The notes below the pieces were generated by a model, which saw only the letters and a program-made list of their open reading frames with translations, was not told the DNA's origin and made no database searches. Position numbers and translations under genes: made by a program. Source: Elysia chlorotica (taxonomy: Eukaryota > Mollusca > Gastropoda > Plakobranchidae). From it: a stretch of DNA of 64,000 bases. The stretch lies in NCBI GenBank assembly GCA_003991915.1, contig RQTK01000148.1, forward strand, positions 257,047-321,046, in the 5' to 3' direction. Shown piece after piece: positions 35,115 to 48,155 of this stretch. How positions within the stretch are numbered: position 1 is the first letter of the stretch; each line of letters begins with the position of its first letter.

Positions 35115-35617
35115 AGAGGCGAGACTGATGTTGAACAAGAAACAGGTATCGGAGAAAAGAACCAGTTATAAGAGATGTTAAAATGTTAAAATAGACAGAC
35201 TCTCAAAATTCAATTGCAATCAAAATACCAAATTGTTGGTGGTGGTGGTCTTTGAGTTGCTATTCCTAAAATTATGTTGTTCTTGTAGTTGTTGTCTTTG
35301 GTGTTGTCGTTGTTGTTGTTGTCGTGATTATGGTTGCTTTTATGATTTTTATAAAAGTATATTATTAATCTGTTTGCACACATTATAAAATGAAGTGCGA
35401 AAATTTCCAGTAAATGAAGTTCCTAATTAGGCGGCAGAGCTTTTCAGATCAATTAATCATACTTGAGCTGATATAGAAAAGCAGTGATAATTAAAATAAG
35501 CACGCAACCATTACTCTTTCCTGGTGGAGGAGCAGAAGGTAACGTGTACGAAAAAGTTGTAGAGATATATAAGCAAATAAAGAAGAAAGGGAAGCATGCA
35601 TAGACCGACAGAAAAAG

Positions 35618-35621
<4 letters not shown>

Positions 35622-35672
<51 letters not shown>
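35622..35672. repeat. (GA)n microsatellite
   Basis: About 50 bases of pure GA inside a purine-rich stretch. The ~800 bases that follow hold no recognised gene. Confidence 0.95.
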
Positions 35673-35676
<4 letters not shown>

Positions 35677-36507
35677 AGTTTGAGGGAAAAAAGAGAGAAA
35701 GAAAGTAAGCATATAAACAGGGGCTGGTTAAAAAATCAATGGCAATACTAAAAAATAGCAATAAAATAGCAAACAAGAAGTGTCGTGAAAAGATAAAAAA
35801 TACATTTTCTCAATGTTGGTTAAAAAAGAGAAAAAGAGACATTGAACAGAAAAAAAAAGTTGGGCACTGAAATAATCATGTATCGCCGCGCCTTGGAGTA
35901 GCCCATTGAACGCATAGGAATCGTATTTCCTATCATTCTAGAGAAAATATGCGCAGATTCTAGAAGATCTGGCTTTGGGTGGGGTCGCACCTTCAATAAT
36001 TAATGCAGTGTGAAGCAAGTCTTGGTCTTAGCCCCATCTTGTCATGCAATTATTGTCACGTCTTCTCGTGTTCTGGGCATGGGGTCCAGATCTTATTTCA
36101 TTTCAAGCAGATTTTTAGTTGCACAGAGAAAGGGTTTCAAAGAAATAGAAAAAAGAGTATGTGGGCAAAATAATACCCACACATAAAATTTAGAAGAGGT
36201 CCAGTATTTTTTTTTTCGTGCACACAATCATCGCTTGCCTAAAATACAGTTTTACTTTCGGTAAGAGCCGGGGATAACGAGACACTCTTGTCACATAAAG
36301 AAATAAAAATATGGACATTTTGAATATTCAGCAATGAAGTTTTATCTGAAACAGGACAAGAAGTTAGGATTCTTAAGCTGTTTTCCTGTGCAGTCCGTTG
36401 TTAGTGAGAAAAAAGTCACTGTGTAGATAACCATAAGACTTCACCAAACAGGCGTATAACTAGAGCCTAGATGTCGTAAATGATCAAGAAAGGGGAAAAC
36501 ATTGTAC

Positions 36508-37042
36508 CTTCTTCTTCTTCTTTGGTGTATGCCCGCCTTCATCAAGTTGAAGATTCTGGCATTTTTTATCCGGTCCGGTTAGCTGTGAGCCCTAAGAGTT
36601 AAAGTGAGGGGGGGGGGAGTATGGGGGTGGAGGGGGAAGGTGGTATGGGGATGGAGGGGGGGGTATTAAAGGACCTAATTATGGGAAAAAAGAATACAGG
36701 AATACAGGGGTGGAGGGGGAAGGTGGATGGGGGGGGGGGGGGGGGGTATTAAAGGAACGATTGGAAGCCCTCTAATGAGGCACACTGATGTGCCTCATGT
36801 GGGAGAGCATTAAACTCCTTGATTGTGCGTGGAAAGAAGGAGTATTTCCTGTAATTTCGGCTGCTGGGTTCCACGACGTACTGATCTTTGTGCGAGCGCC
36901 GAGTATTGTATCCTGTATTGAGGAGCCTTGGTGTGTTGCTCATGTCGATTTTTACTTCCCCTTGATGGTACTTGTAGAGGGTTGACAGGCGGGTGTTTTT
37001 ACGCCTTTGTTCTAGGGACGGCCAATTCAGTTGGTTGAGCAC
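36508..37042 (-). mobile_element. CR1/Jockey-like LINE, 5'-truncated copy 1 (3' end only)
   Basis: Encodes the last ~97 residues of the reverse-transcriptase ORF (LNQLNWPSLEQRRKNTRLST to SLEGFQSFL). Then comes a 3' UTR with long C runs on the transcript strand, ending in a (GAA)n-type tail. It is nearly identical to the end of copy 2 and directly adjoins that copy's tail. Confidence 0.88.
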
Positions 37043-38266
37043 TTCTTCTTCTTCTTTGGTGTATGCCCGCCTTCATCAAGTTGAAGATTCTGGCATTTTT
37101 TATCCGGTCCGGTTAGCTGTGAGCCCTACGAGTTAGAGTGAGGGGGGGGGGAGGGGGAGGGAAGAGGTCAGGTTGAAGATTCTGGCATTTTTTATCCGGT
37201 CCGGTTAGCTGTGAGCCCTACGAGTTAGAGTGAGGGGGGGGGGAGTATGGGGGTGGAGGGGGAAGGTGGTATGGGGATGGGGGGGGGGGGGGTATTAAAG
37301 GAACGATTGGAAGCCCTCTAATGAGGCACACTGATGTGCCTCACGTGGGAGAGCATTAAACTCCTTGATTGTGCGTGGAAAGAAGGAGTATTTCCTGTAA
37401 TTTCGGCTGCTGGGTTCCACGACGTACTGGTCTTTGTGCGAGCGCCGAGTATTGTATCCTGTATTGAGGAGCCTTGGTGTGTTGCTCATGTCGATTTTTA
37501 CTTCCCCTTGATGGTACTTGTAGAGGGTTGACAGGCGGGTGTTTTTACGCCTTTGTTCTAGGGACGGCCAATTCAGTTGATTGAGCATATCACCGACGCT
37601 TGATGTTTGCCGGTATCGGTTTACAACCCACCGGGCAGCCCTCCTCTGAGTCTTTTCGAGGGTCTGGATGTTGTCGTCAGTGTGGGGGTCCCAGACTTCG
37701 CATGCGTATTCAAGCTGGGGACGCACCAGGGCCTTGTAGGCTAGGGCTTTGGTGTAAATGGAGCCGATCTTGATGTTTCTGCGGAGAAAGCCTAGTGTTT
37801 TGTTTGCTTTCGCAGATATGATGTTAATGTGGCTTTTCCAGCTAAGGTCGGTGGTGATGGTAACTCCGAGGTATTTTGTTTCCTTGGTGGCTGTCAGTGG
37901 ATGGTCTCTAAGGTGGTAGTTTCCTTGCCATCGTCTGCCAAAGTGCAGCACTTCGCACTTGTCCGGGTGGAATGACATAAGCCACTTTTGCTCCCAATCA
38001 GCCAACCCATCCAGGTCTTTCTGCATTTTGCATTGGTCGGCAGCCCTGTCGATTTCCCTATGGCAGGCTGTGTCGTCTGCGAATAGCCTAGTTGTGGAGG
38101 TCAGGCCCTTTGGCAAGTCGTTTATGTACAGCAGAAACAGGGAGGGCCCAAGGACAGATCCCTGAGGGACTCCTGACTCTACGGGTACAAAGGAAGAGGT
38201 GGCACCTTTTAGAACTGACATGAGCTTCCTGCACATAATATCCAACAATATAGAAAAGAACATCAT
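37043..38266 (-). mobile_element. CR1/Jockey-like LINE, copy 2 with reverse transcriptase C-terminal half
   Basis: A 323-codon open frame (37298-38266). The RT palm motifs VPVESGVPQGSVLGP and LFADDT (the YxDD-equivalent catalytic site) are present, followed by the thumb and the C-terminal LE.TQRRAARWV region. RT similarity starts only at about 38225, so the N-terminal RT and any endonuclease are missing. The 3' UTR (37043-37294) has several poly-C runs, an internal direct repeat (CCGGTCCGGTTAGCTGTG on the plus strand) and a short-repeat tail. It is not autonomous as read. Confidence 0.9.
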
Positions 38267-38520
38267 TGTGGAACGGGCCGGTGTCGGATCAATTGAACAA
38301 AATGTAAAGTTCTATTTACTGCTAAATATTATTAACAAAAATAATTGAAGCGTTCAATTATCAATGACTGCTAAATAAATTAATGAAAAGAAAGATAATA
38401 ATTAAATTCACCCGCTGCGATCGACTGCTTGATCTAGCTGCAACAATGTTATGAAGTTGCCAGTTTAAGCTCTGGTTGATTACATACATAGATGTGCTCA
38501 TCATGTAACACTGTTTTGTA

Positions 38521-39040
38521 CGAGGGCAGGCTGATAAATAAGGGCCGTTTTTGAATAACTTTTTTATTTGAAGGACCTCAGAAGCAAGTTACACATCAAA
38601 TGAAAGCGTTCAATACAGAGGCGCCAGCGTTGTACAAGTTTTCGCATGCCGTCAGCGAAGAATTGTGGTGTCTGGGATCGGCACCAAGAGCGAACATCCG
38701 CCTCAACTTCTGCATCGGTTTCATAGTGATTTCCTTTGAGATGTTTCTTCAGCAAAGGAAATAAGAAAAAGTCAGACGGGGCCAAATCAGGACTGTATGT
38801 CGGATGTGATATGGTAGGAAGTTCCAACTGCTGTAAAGCGCACTGGGTTTGGCGACTGGTGTGTGGCCGAGCATTATCGTGCTGGATGACAACGTCTTTG
38901 ACTTTGTCCTGTCGAACCCGTCTGAGTCGGCTCGTCAATGCACGCAGAGTTGACACATATCTCTCTGAATTTATTGTTGTGCCTTGCTCCAAAAACTCAA
39001 TATGGACGATACCTTCCATGTCCCAGAATCTTGGCTTTCG
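38521..39040 (-). mobile_element. Mariner (DD34D) transposon, 3' half
   Basis: A minus-strand frame with FWDMEGIVHIEFLEQGTTIN, VVIQHDNARPHTS and YSPDLAPSDFFLFPLL. The last two catalytic Asp residues are separated by 34 residues, as in mariner transposases. The C-terminal motif ADGMRKLVQRW and a stop at 38564 follow. A terminal-repeat-like CGAGGGCAGGCTGATAAAT at 38521 is preceded by TA. The 5' half, including the first catalytic Asp and DNA-binding domain, is absent, so it is dead. Confidence 0.88.
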
Positions 39041-40244
39041 GGGACACATGAGGGATATGCAGGTCGACAATTTGTTTAAGTCCGTTTCTGAACGCAGCCC
39101 AGATCTCTTCTGTGTTGCTATTTGATGAAAAGCGAGCAGTGATGGAGTTGGTAAGCTCAGCAGCAGCGGCGTGCAGCGCAGGCCAGTCAGCTCGCTTGTA
39201 GCAGGGAACTTTCCTTCTGGTATTGTTTCTGCGATCTGTTTGAATCTGGAACTCCATGTAGACCGCAAAGTGGTCCGAGATGCCTGGTACAGCTTCAGTG
39301 CGTGGGACCAGAGTTGGGAAGTTTGTCACGAAGAGGTCAAGGGTGTTCTTTTCTCTGGTTGGGAAGGTGACCATCTGTTGTAGCCCGTGATCGTTGAGTA
39401 GGTCTAGGAACTGGGTGTGGAGTCTAGGGTATACACTGGGAGATTTAAGGCTGCAAGTGTTCCAGTCGGGAGATGGCAGGTTGAAGTCACCCCCGATCAC
39501 GACATAGGCGTTCAGGGAGGAAACTCTCTGGATCGACTCCGAAAAGCGATTAAGGCTGTCCTCGTCTCCATCGTCTGGCTTGTAATAAGCTGCCACAAGG
39601 AGGTCTTTCTTTCCCTTTAATTTTATCTTTGCCCACACAAGCTCGCACCCGGTGACGGTAAGTTCAGTGACGATGTGGCTGTTGAGATGATCGGCCACTG
39701 CTACAAAGCAGCCTCCACCTTCTCTATTTCTGTCGCATCTCCATGGCTTGTAGTTTGGGGGCAGGATTTCGCTGTCAGCAATATTTCCGTCCAGTCTTGT
39801 CTCCGTAGCGAAAATCACGTCCGGTTTGGTGGTCTCAATAAGATTTAGCATTCCCGGGAGGTTTTTTACACAGGAGCGAGCGTTGACGTTAAGGAAGCGT
39901 AGGGGGCGGTTTTTTTGCTTATTTTGGCGAGCCTGCCTGGTTGGAGTAGAAGAGTGGAGAGGTTTGGGGGAGGTGGTCTCTGGGGACGGTAGGGAGGAGT
40001 TAAAGGAGAGTCTTGTATTTCCAATGTCGTGTAAGTCAAAGACTGTGAGGCTGTAGTTCGCACAGTCGCATACTAAGCACTTCCACACTACATCTGACGC
40101 ATCCAGTTGTTCGTAGGAGTCGCCAATGCTTTGACAGTCAGCATGAAACCCTTGGCCACATCCTTCACAAGCTACACCTCTGTCGAAACTAGTGACAGAT
40201 TTATCACAGGTACCACAGTGGTAGCTGGAAAGTTCTGATACCAA
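39035..40244 (-). mobile_element. LINE ORF fragment: PHD finger plus AP endonuclease (EEP)
   Basis: About 400 codons open on the minus strand. A PHD-type zinc finger comes first (CGTCDKSV, CEGCGQGFHADC, WKCLVC), then a linker, then an endonuclease/exonuclease/phosphatase domain: RFLNVNARSC, FATETRLD, GGDFNLPSPDW, TLDLFVTN and GISDHFAVYME. PHD plus EEP before RT is typical of CR1-like elements. The frame runs into the mariner at about 39035-39045, so the RT is lost. The start is uncertain; a weak acceptor-like CAG lies at 40236. Confidence 0.88.
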
Positions 40245-40639
40245 AAATAATGTTGAAAATTATCCAAAATGATTTTAAGTATTGGTTACCCCATGCAAAC
40301 AACGTAATCTATTTCTGTAGAAGAAATTGGTTAGAATAATTCTTTTGCCTGTTTAAAGATTAGGGACCGTAAGTAAAAAGTTATGGTAAATGTACGAACG
40401 AATCATTAGAATATGAAGGCTTGGGTCTACAACGAGTTGTAAGTTACTGCGACATTGTACTCTCTGCCCCATGTCCTTAGCTTAAGTTAGTGAGTAACCC
40501 GGAACTCTAAAATCAGCTCTATGTTTAAAATACTAAGAGTCATTAATCAAATCTAAATTAGTTATTAGATTATATACTATCTAGGCCAATAGAAAAGTAA
40601 ATTGAGCGACACGAAGGCTCTGAAGTCAAATCGACAATG

Positions 40640-40860
40640 CAGGTACAGTGTTGTATTGAACATGTTGTACAGAAATGCTATAGAAAACTAAATATTACGA
40701 TAAAAGAGACGGCCGATACTGAAGTAAAAGCCGATGGTAGTACATGGCCCAAACAGAACCGAGGACGTGGAGGAGATTGGCTGCGGCCCTATGTTGCACG
40801 GGGATTCAAGAGAATTAAACTAACTAAACTAAACTATGCAGACTTATAGGCAGGGATCTT
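40640..40860 (+). mobile_element. Possible LINE 3' terminal fragment
   Basis: A short GC-richer block with a plus-strand frame containing NRGRGGDWLRPYVARGF, which resembles the D/N-R-..W motif near the end of LINE polyproteins. No other domain is visible. Confidence 0.3.
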
Positions 40861-41680
40861 GTGATTTATTACGACTAAACCTGCCCAAAACCTTTGTAAT
40901 AATTCGTCACAAATCGGGTCTATGATATCTCGTAGCTGCCCCTTGTAATGACAATTATTGTTATTTAGTATAACTGTTAGGTTCCAATGGCAAATAAAGG
41001 AATTCATACTGTTTAATAGTTGTGCACGTATATGTATTCCTGTTTGATTTTTTTCTATTAAAAAAGGGAGACGAATAAAATTCGATTGACACCAAAAAGT
41101 GTATCAAAAACGAACATTTTTTGAAAGATGAACACGATTACAATGTTTAATAAAGCGAATAATAAAGGGATGTTGATAAGTAATATTACCTTGACAAATT
41201 ATTTTTTCAACTTAATAATCATGCCATGTCCAAACTTTAAAATACAACGCAGTAAACAACAATCTTTTTGGCTTTTTAAAAATCTTCAGTAGCAGTTGTT
41301 CTTAAAATACTGTCTATTGTTCAACCTTGTCCCAAATTAATTCGATCTAGAACAAATCGTTTCGCCCTGGTTGTACAGTGAACTTTGAAGTGTATCGTAA
41401 CAATTTTGACATGGTACATTTGTGCAAAAACAAGCCTTGACATTCTTTCACTCTTTACTGTATGATTATAATTTTATTTCACCGAAGGGAAAAAAGGGTA
41501 AACTTATTGTCAGTTATTCACAGATGTGCGTAAAGTGCGTGCACAATACATAGAGATGAAACTGACAGCTCCACAACCACTGTTCTTTACCAGAAACATA
41601 TTTTATTTGTTTCCGAGGAACAAGGAAATGATCCATATTTATTTCTTGTTTTGTTGTTGCTGTTGTTGTTGTTCTTGTTG

Positions 41681-41810
41681 TTCTTCTTCTTCTTCTTCTT
41701 CTTCTTCTTCTTCTTCTTCTTCTTCTTCTTCTTCTTCTTCTTCTTCTTCTTCTTCTTCTTCTTCTTCTTCTTCTTCTTCTTCTTCTTCTTCTTCTTCTTC
41801 TTCTTCTTCT
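41681..41810. repeat. (CTT)n microsatellite
   Basis: About 130 bases of uninterrupted CTT, preceded by TGT-rich DNA. Confidence 0.97.
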
Positions 41811-42129
41811 CTAATCGTTCATGCTTTAGTGTCTCCGTTGAGTAAAAAAAATCATTACTCACAATGAATGTGCCTTTAACCGCAGACTATAAAGTACCGG
41901 GTATCTTAAATAATTACTCATAGAAGTAGACGGTCTTTGATATGTATTTTTCTGCATTCTGACTTCTCCGTTTTATGAATTTTAATAACTTAAAGGGTCA
42001 AGACACTGGTTGATTAAATTTGAAAGTTCAAGTAGTGTGCATAATCATAAAACAAAAATATATTTATAATCATTTGTTCATAATAAAATTTTTGCAAACA
42101 TTTCATTCACTTTATTTATAAAGACTTAC

Positions 42130-42278
42130 CTTTTGGATTTATAATGTTCAAATTGAAATTCAGCACTGCAATATCCTTACGAACATCAGCCTTTCTTGTT
42201 TTGTATCCAAGAGCAAACAAGAATTTGTTTATAGGACAAGTCTCATGATGCAGTCTCTTTTTATTCGGATCTATTCTT
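42130..42278 (-). CDS. Orphan exon-like segment, function unknown
   Basis: A 149-base minus-strand segment bounded by a CAG acceptor and a strong GTAAGT donor. It is open in one frame, encoding LHHETCPINKFLFALGYKTR and NFNLNIINPKG. Composition looks coding (Lys/Arg/Asn-rich, AT-rich codons). I do not recognise the family and see no partner exon. Its phase would join to the 40236 acceptor of the LINE endonuclease fragment, probably by chance. Confidence 0.35.
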
Positions 42279-42284
42279 CTGGTT

Positions 42285-45159
42285 GTAGAAGTACATAATA
42301 ATGTATATGATTGTTACGCCCAATACTATTGTTTGCCTGCTTGTAAGTTTCAACACATCACAAAACATGCACCATCACACCGTTACACTAAGGAGCCGAG
42401 ACCGTGGCTTCCGATTTGACTTCTATGACTTCAGGATGGTATAAAGATAAGAATGAAGATGGAAGAACACTGATAAGATATTGCTAAAGAACTAAGTTCA
42501 TCCTGGAATGTGTGTTAAAATTGCTTTAAAAAAGTGTCCTTTTGTGTTGTTACATATAATGGACATGTCTAAATTTAAATAATAAAGGAAACAATTAAAA
42601 GTAAGCTTCAAATTGCCCTGTTTGACCCTCTACCCACAGCTTGATTAATTCGCCCTCCTTCCCCATATTTCACACTAATAGGACAATTAACTTGATGGGT
42701 TTACGAACCTACCTCATTACATTTTAATCTCTAAAAATACATATTAATGTTGGTGAAGTCAATGTCAAAGTATTTAGAAACGTAATGTTTTAAAGAGGCT
42801 TAAAATTCATCGTCGATCAATATTACTAATCAATTATATATATGGTAGACAAACAGTTCAACCTAAAAGGATTAACTGTACCAACATTTGTTCATAATTT
42901 TGAATAAATCTTGCAAACTGTGCTATTTGTAGAGTACATTCAAAAAGGTATTGCGACTTATTATTTTTTTGTCTACCCAACACTGCGTTATAAATAGGAA
43001 TAGGTAAAAAAGCTAACTCTCTTTGAAAACACAATGGCATCCTCATGTAAGAAAACCATCTCAAAACTTTTTTAACACAAAGCTCTTTCTAACCACAACA
43101 ATCAGCAAACCTATAACACTTATGGAAACGGCAATGGAAACGAATATAATATATCAGAATAATCTATTCACTGAATTGTCCATCGTCTCCTATAAAACAA
43201 TGCCTGGGTGTATTATTGTACATGTACCCAGCCCAATTAGGTTGTATATGAGCCCTGGATTTCGAGTTGGTAAGGCACTGGTTCGTAACAAGAACTGACA
43301 GAAGATGCGGCTGTGGTACAGTTGTTACTGTTAAGAGAACAGGTAAGCAGGCATAACTGTTACGCCCTCACATCCACAGGATCGACGTACTGCATGTCTA
43401 CAGGTTCGCGAACAGAGTCAAAGGACATACGATTGACTTCAAACCACGACGATTGCAACCATAAGGTTGTGGTCCTACTTCGTGGGGTTGATTACCATGG
43501 GCGGAGTGCTGCGTCCATAAATTATTGGTAATGCGGCGAAGAGGGGAAGAAGGCCAAGCTTTTGTTATTTCTTTTAGGAGAGTCAATGTATTTCATGATG
43601 AAAGAAATATCTTACTTGCCGGAAGGCATGGGATGTGATGCAGTCCTAACATTAATTAGCATAATCACCAAGTCTCTAACAGCAATACATACGACTAGGG
43701 TGGCTAAATTGTACTCGTATATTCGACCAGATTTAAAGACCTGCTTTACACACCGGTTAACCTTAGATCAAGGAAAGCAGGTTATAGGTATCCATTGTAA
43801 ACCTGTCTTTGAAAATAATTATTACCGCACAGAGAATATTGACCATTTTGTTCTCTATTCTCCTTTTTAAAAAAAACCCACTAAAATCATGGAATATCTT
43901 AACCTGATAGACAATTGACCAATAAGCTTTTTTACTTTTTCTACATCCATAATAAAGCTTATAATTATAATTTAGAATGTCTTTAAATGCACAATTTCCA
44001 AACTGTTCAGCGAAAGAATTACAATGATTGAAACTACACCATTTTAAATAAGAAAGGATTATATAATGTAACATTGCCGATATTGCTAATACTGAGGTAT
44101 CTATAATTTCAAACAAATATACTCACTGTTCACTAGTTTGTAAGATTCCGATACGCATCACGGATCATAGTTTAAAACCATGTAAATCCGTTTGTTTGAG
44201 TTAAAACATAGATATTCGTATCCATCGGCGAATACAACTTAGATCTACTGAACAACAATGCATGCACAGAAGTAGATGTAGTTTACTATATATTAATAGT
44301 ATGATCGAGTGATATATTGCAGTATAATATTGGTCACACATGGGGTTTCCTTCAGGGCAATGCCTTGCCCAGAACAATCTAATGACTCAGATCCAGTTTG
44401 AATGAGCACAGCGCAGTAACTAAGGTTGAATCGAATTAAGTTTTGAGAGGAGGCGGAAAAAAAGAAGGGGATAATGTATATATGCCTAAATAAAATCTGC
44501 ACGGTACAGTCACCCAGTCATCCTGGTGTAACTGCTGAAACGTCAGGGGTTGCGTGTTACAAAAGAAGTACATACACGCATAGGATAGCTTGCTTACTTA
44601 CTTAGGAAAGGCCTATCGATCTTCTATGTCTCCAATAGGCCTACTGACGATCCGGTAAATAAGGGGCGGGGGTGGGGAGAGGGGGGATGGGGGGAGGTCA
44701 AACATGTAGACAGCTGCAGCTGTTGTTGATAAGTTAAAGAGTATTACGATCGTCGGAAAGATGCTGTGGAAACAAAGGCAGATTGACTGCTACTAACTCA
44801 GTCATAGGTAAAAAACCAAGGGGAGGGTGGTGGGAAAACAAGGTTTAGAAGTAAATCAGTATAACGAGTATTTTTAAAAGAAAGACTTATGGGAGGGAAG
44901 ACAATGAACATAGATCTAAATCTGATGTAAAATGTAATAGGAATGTTTAGTTTCCTCTCTCGCAAAACAAATAAAACAATTATGCTATATATCCTTGTTA
45001 TGGGAAACAATTCATAAACTAAGATTACAAGGGACATAATTTTCTTACGTTTATGAATGGACGATGAAATATTTATTGGAAAGCGGGGTTACTCGTGATT
45101 TAAAAAAAAAGGGTAATCATCTGGTGTAGAGTTGTTTTTGGGAGAGAAAGAGGAAAGAG

Positions 45160-45160
<1 letters not shown>
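42285..45160. other. Intergenic stretch without recognised gene
   Basis: A GC-richer block at 43200-43560 and an open frame at 43562-43870 have no recognisable motif. The rest is AT-rich. Confidence 0.5.
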
Positions 45161-45559
<399 letters not shown>

Positions 45560-46724
45560 ATGCTAACCCTTATCTTCAAACCGAAATGATTTTTTTTTCT
45601 TAACCGCGATTTATCACACCTATAATTGCCAGACCTAGCGTGACGGTTTGTAATAGTTGGAGAGCGAAATAAATCCACGGAAGAGACTAAAGTGTTAAAA
45701 ATAGTGTTCTGGTCTGATTGAGCAAGATAGAGTTAAGCTTATAATACGAAATTTAGACCGCCGTAGGACATGGTAGGATTTCGAAGATTAGGTTGTAAAT
45801 TCGAAACCTGATCGACTAGGGTTTTAATCCTTTATGAACATAGCTGAGAATTTATGAACGAAAACTCCACAGCCATATACAGTTAAGTGAATTATTTCTT
45901 TGTTTGAGAAAATGGTATCATGATCGATTAACTATAAATGAGGGGATGAGAGAATGAAATATGTGCTTTATATCATGAAAACTTGTTATTTCTTAGGTTC
46001 TAATCAATTACGTTGTTCTTTGTGATGATGAATGTAAAATGCACATATACCGAGGCGTTACAGTAAATTTTGAAGGGTATGCATATTCATTCAATGTTCT
46101 TCCTATCCACTCAACTGCTTGGATCTAATAGACTTATAAATAACTAGATCTTACTCTGAATTTTTCAAAGACATCGTAATTATCAACTATGTAATATGTA
46201 AGACATCTTTCAGTTAAATTTATACATTTTTCTAAAACACTTTCTTTAGATAATGTTGTGAAATGTAAAATCAAAATGAATAGAAGGCTATATAAACACA
46301 AATTCGAAATAAAAGTAAAAAATTATAAACAAATATAATTATTTCAATAACACTTATCACTATTGCGAAAATAGCCAAAAGCCTTTAAAAAAAAGACACT
46401 GTATCATAAGAAACACACGAGCATTTTAATTTTTTATCTAAAGTTCTGAAGGGCATATGTACTTAGTAATTTGCGAATACGTGATGCAAGTGTAAAAATC
46501 CTTTGATGTGACAGGAGAGTCAAGCGTGCCTAACAGGACAGGATCATGTTTTTCTGTCCTGTCTACGATTTGTTCTCGTTCTTTATATGTCTCTTCGGAC
46601 AGGATTCGTTAAGGATAGGATCAGTGATAGAAAAAGGCAGCTGGATAGGCAAATTGTTTTTTAATGTGGTATTTATGATGTAAAAAGGACAGAAAAAAAC
46701 AAAAAGAAAAAAAAGAAGAGAAGT

Positions 46725-47005
46725 ACACTGACATTTTTTAAACAAACAAAAAAATAAAGAAGAATGAAACTTAACCAAACTAAAACATTTTTTAAACAAC
46801 AAAAAAGAAGAGAATAAAACTGAACCAAACCACACGCACTTTTTTGTAAACTAACAAAAAAAAAAGTAATGAAACTGAACCAAACTACAAAACTTTTAAA
46901 CATCAAAAAGAAAAAAAAAATAATATTTTTACACACAAATCCAACGAAACCGAACCGAACTACAAAACTTTTAAACAACAAAAACAAGACGAAAATGAAT
47001 TGAAC
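46725..47005. repeat. A-rich ~65-base minisatellite
   Basis: Four to five degenerate units with the core GAAACTGAACCAAACTACAA and ACTTTTAAACAACAAAAA. Confidence 0.75.
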
Positions 47006-47188
47006 AAAACTCCATTTCGTTGAATTGAGAAGAATGGAAATATGTTAAGTTGTATTAATTGTACAATATCTGGTTATCACCTGGATTACGAGGCAGTTGT
47101 AGAATAAATCAAAATTAACATTAAGATCATAATTATGATAACTGGAGGCATTCCAGGGGCTCCCTGTACTGTCGTTGTCATTTCACAA

Positions 47189-48155
47189 CCAGCTCAAATC
47201 CTATAATTCCACCTGACCACTCCATCTCTCTGTCTACCTCCCATTTCTTTCAGTTCACTATTCAATGTGTATGGATACTCTAACAGTAAAATACCGACTA
47301 CTTAATAGTGTAGCAGGGACTCTTCGAAACTCCATTTTTTTGTATATAGAATACATTATAATTTTATGATACATGTTCTGAGCACGTCATACTGAACGCG
47401 ATTTTTGTTGGTATTTTTAATGGCAATCTCTTTTGTCACGCAAAAGTCATGTTCTTTGAAATGTAATGTGTTGAAAATCTAGTTTTTTACACTTCGACGT
47501 TTTTGCGTTGCTACATTGGCATAAGCTCTAAAAATAATTGTCTATAAAACTACATTCATATGTGCAGATTACATTTAATAGAAAAATATTTTAATTACAC
47601 ACCAGTTACCTCAAGCTGATGTTCTTTGCTATTCACTTGTAAAAATTATTGCCTAGTTGTAGTTCATCCCACTATAAATCTAATATATTTGGAATAAAAA
47701 TTAGTTTAAAAAAAAATCCCGAAATAATAATATGACATGTCATTCATTACCTAGCTTGGCTTATAGTTTTGTATTACAATATTATTTGGATTTTAGTTAA
47801 AAGAACGCTGAAATATTGCAACGCCAAATATATTATTTCCGCAGATTTTAAGCAAAATATTACGAGCGTACACAAAACGCTGGCATTTTTTCCTTAAAAA
47901 CTACCGGACCCAAACCATGTTTATAAAAAAAAATTCCCACAAATGTTTTAGAAACAGCGCCAGGCCTAAATTAATTGTTTCATAATTTTTAACTTAAAAA
48001 ACTATACTGATCAAATTTCTCCTTTCGCTTTAATGTTAGAAAATTTAGACAAATACTATAAATGTTCTCTTTGCACTTCTTTTTCTATTTAAATGTTGCG
48101 CGATGATTGGTGTTTAGCCTTTTACCAACGATTTACGGGCTTCATTAATTAATTA
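47189..48155. repeat. Dispersed ~0.95 kb repeat, copy 1
   Basis: Shares both ends and most of its length with 61419-62353 in direct orientation, with scattered substitutions and small indels. No coding potential is visible. It may be a non-autonomous mobile element or an old segmental duplication. It begins CCAGCTCAAATCCTATAATT and the similarity ends at TTCATTAATTAATTA. Confidence 0.88.

Noticed and set aside
38564-39268. A 234-residue transposase starting at 39268
   Set aside because: Residues before about 39040 are the LINE endonuclease region read in another frame; only the C-terminal part is mariner.
38997-40244. Host gene with PHD finger and phosphatase-like domain
   Set aside because: PHD plus EEP endonuclease is the usual layout of CR1-like retrotransposons, and the frame ends by running into a mariner.
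43562-43870. 102-codon open frame as a gene
   Set aside because: No recognisable motif, splice context or repeat support, and a length expected by chance in this composition window.
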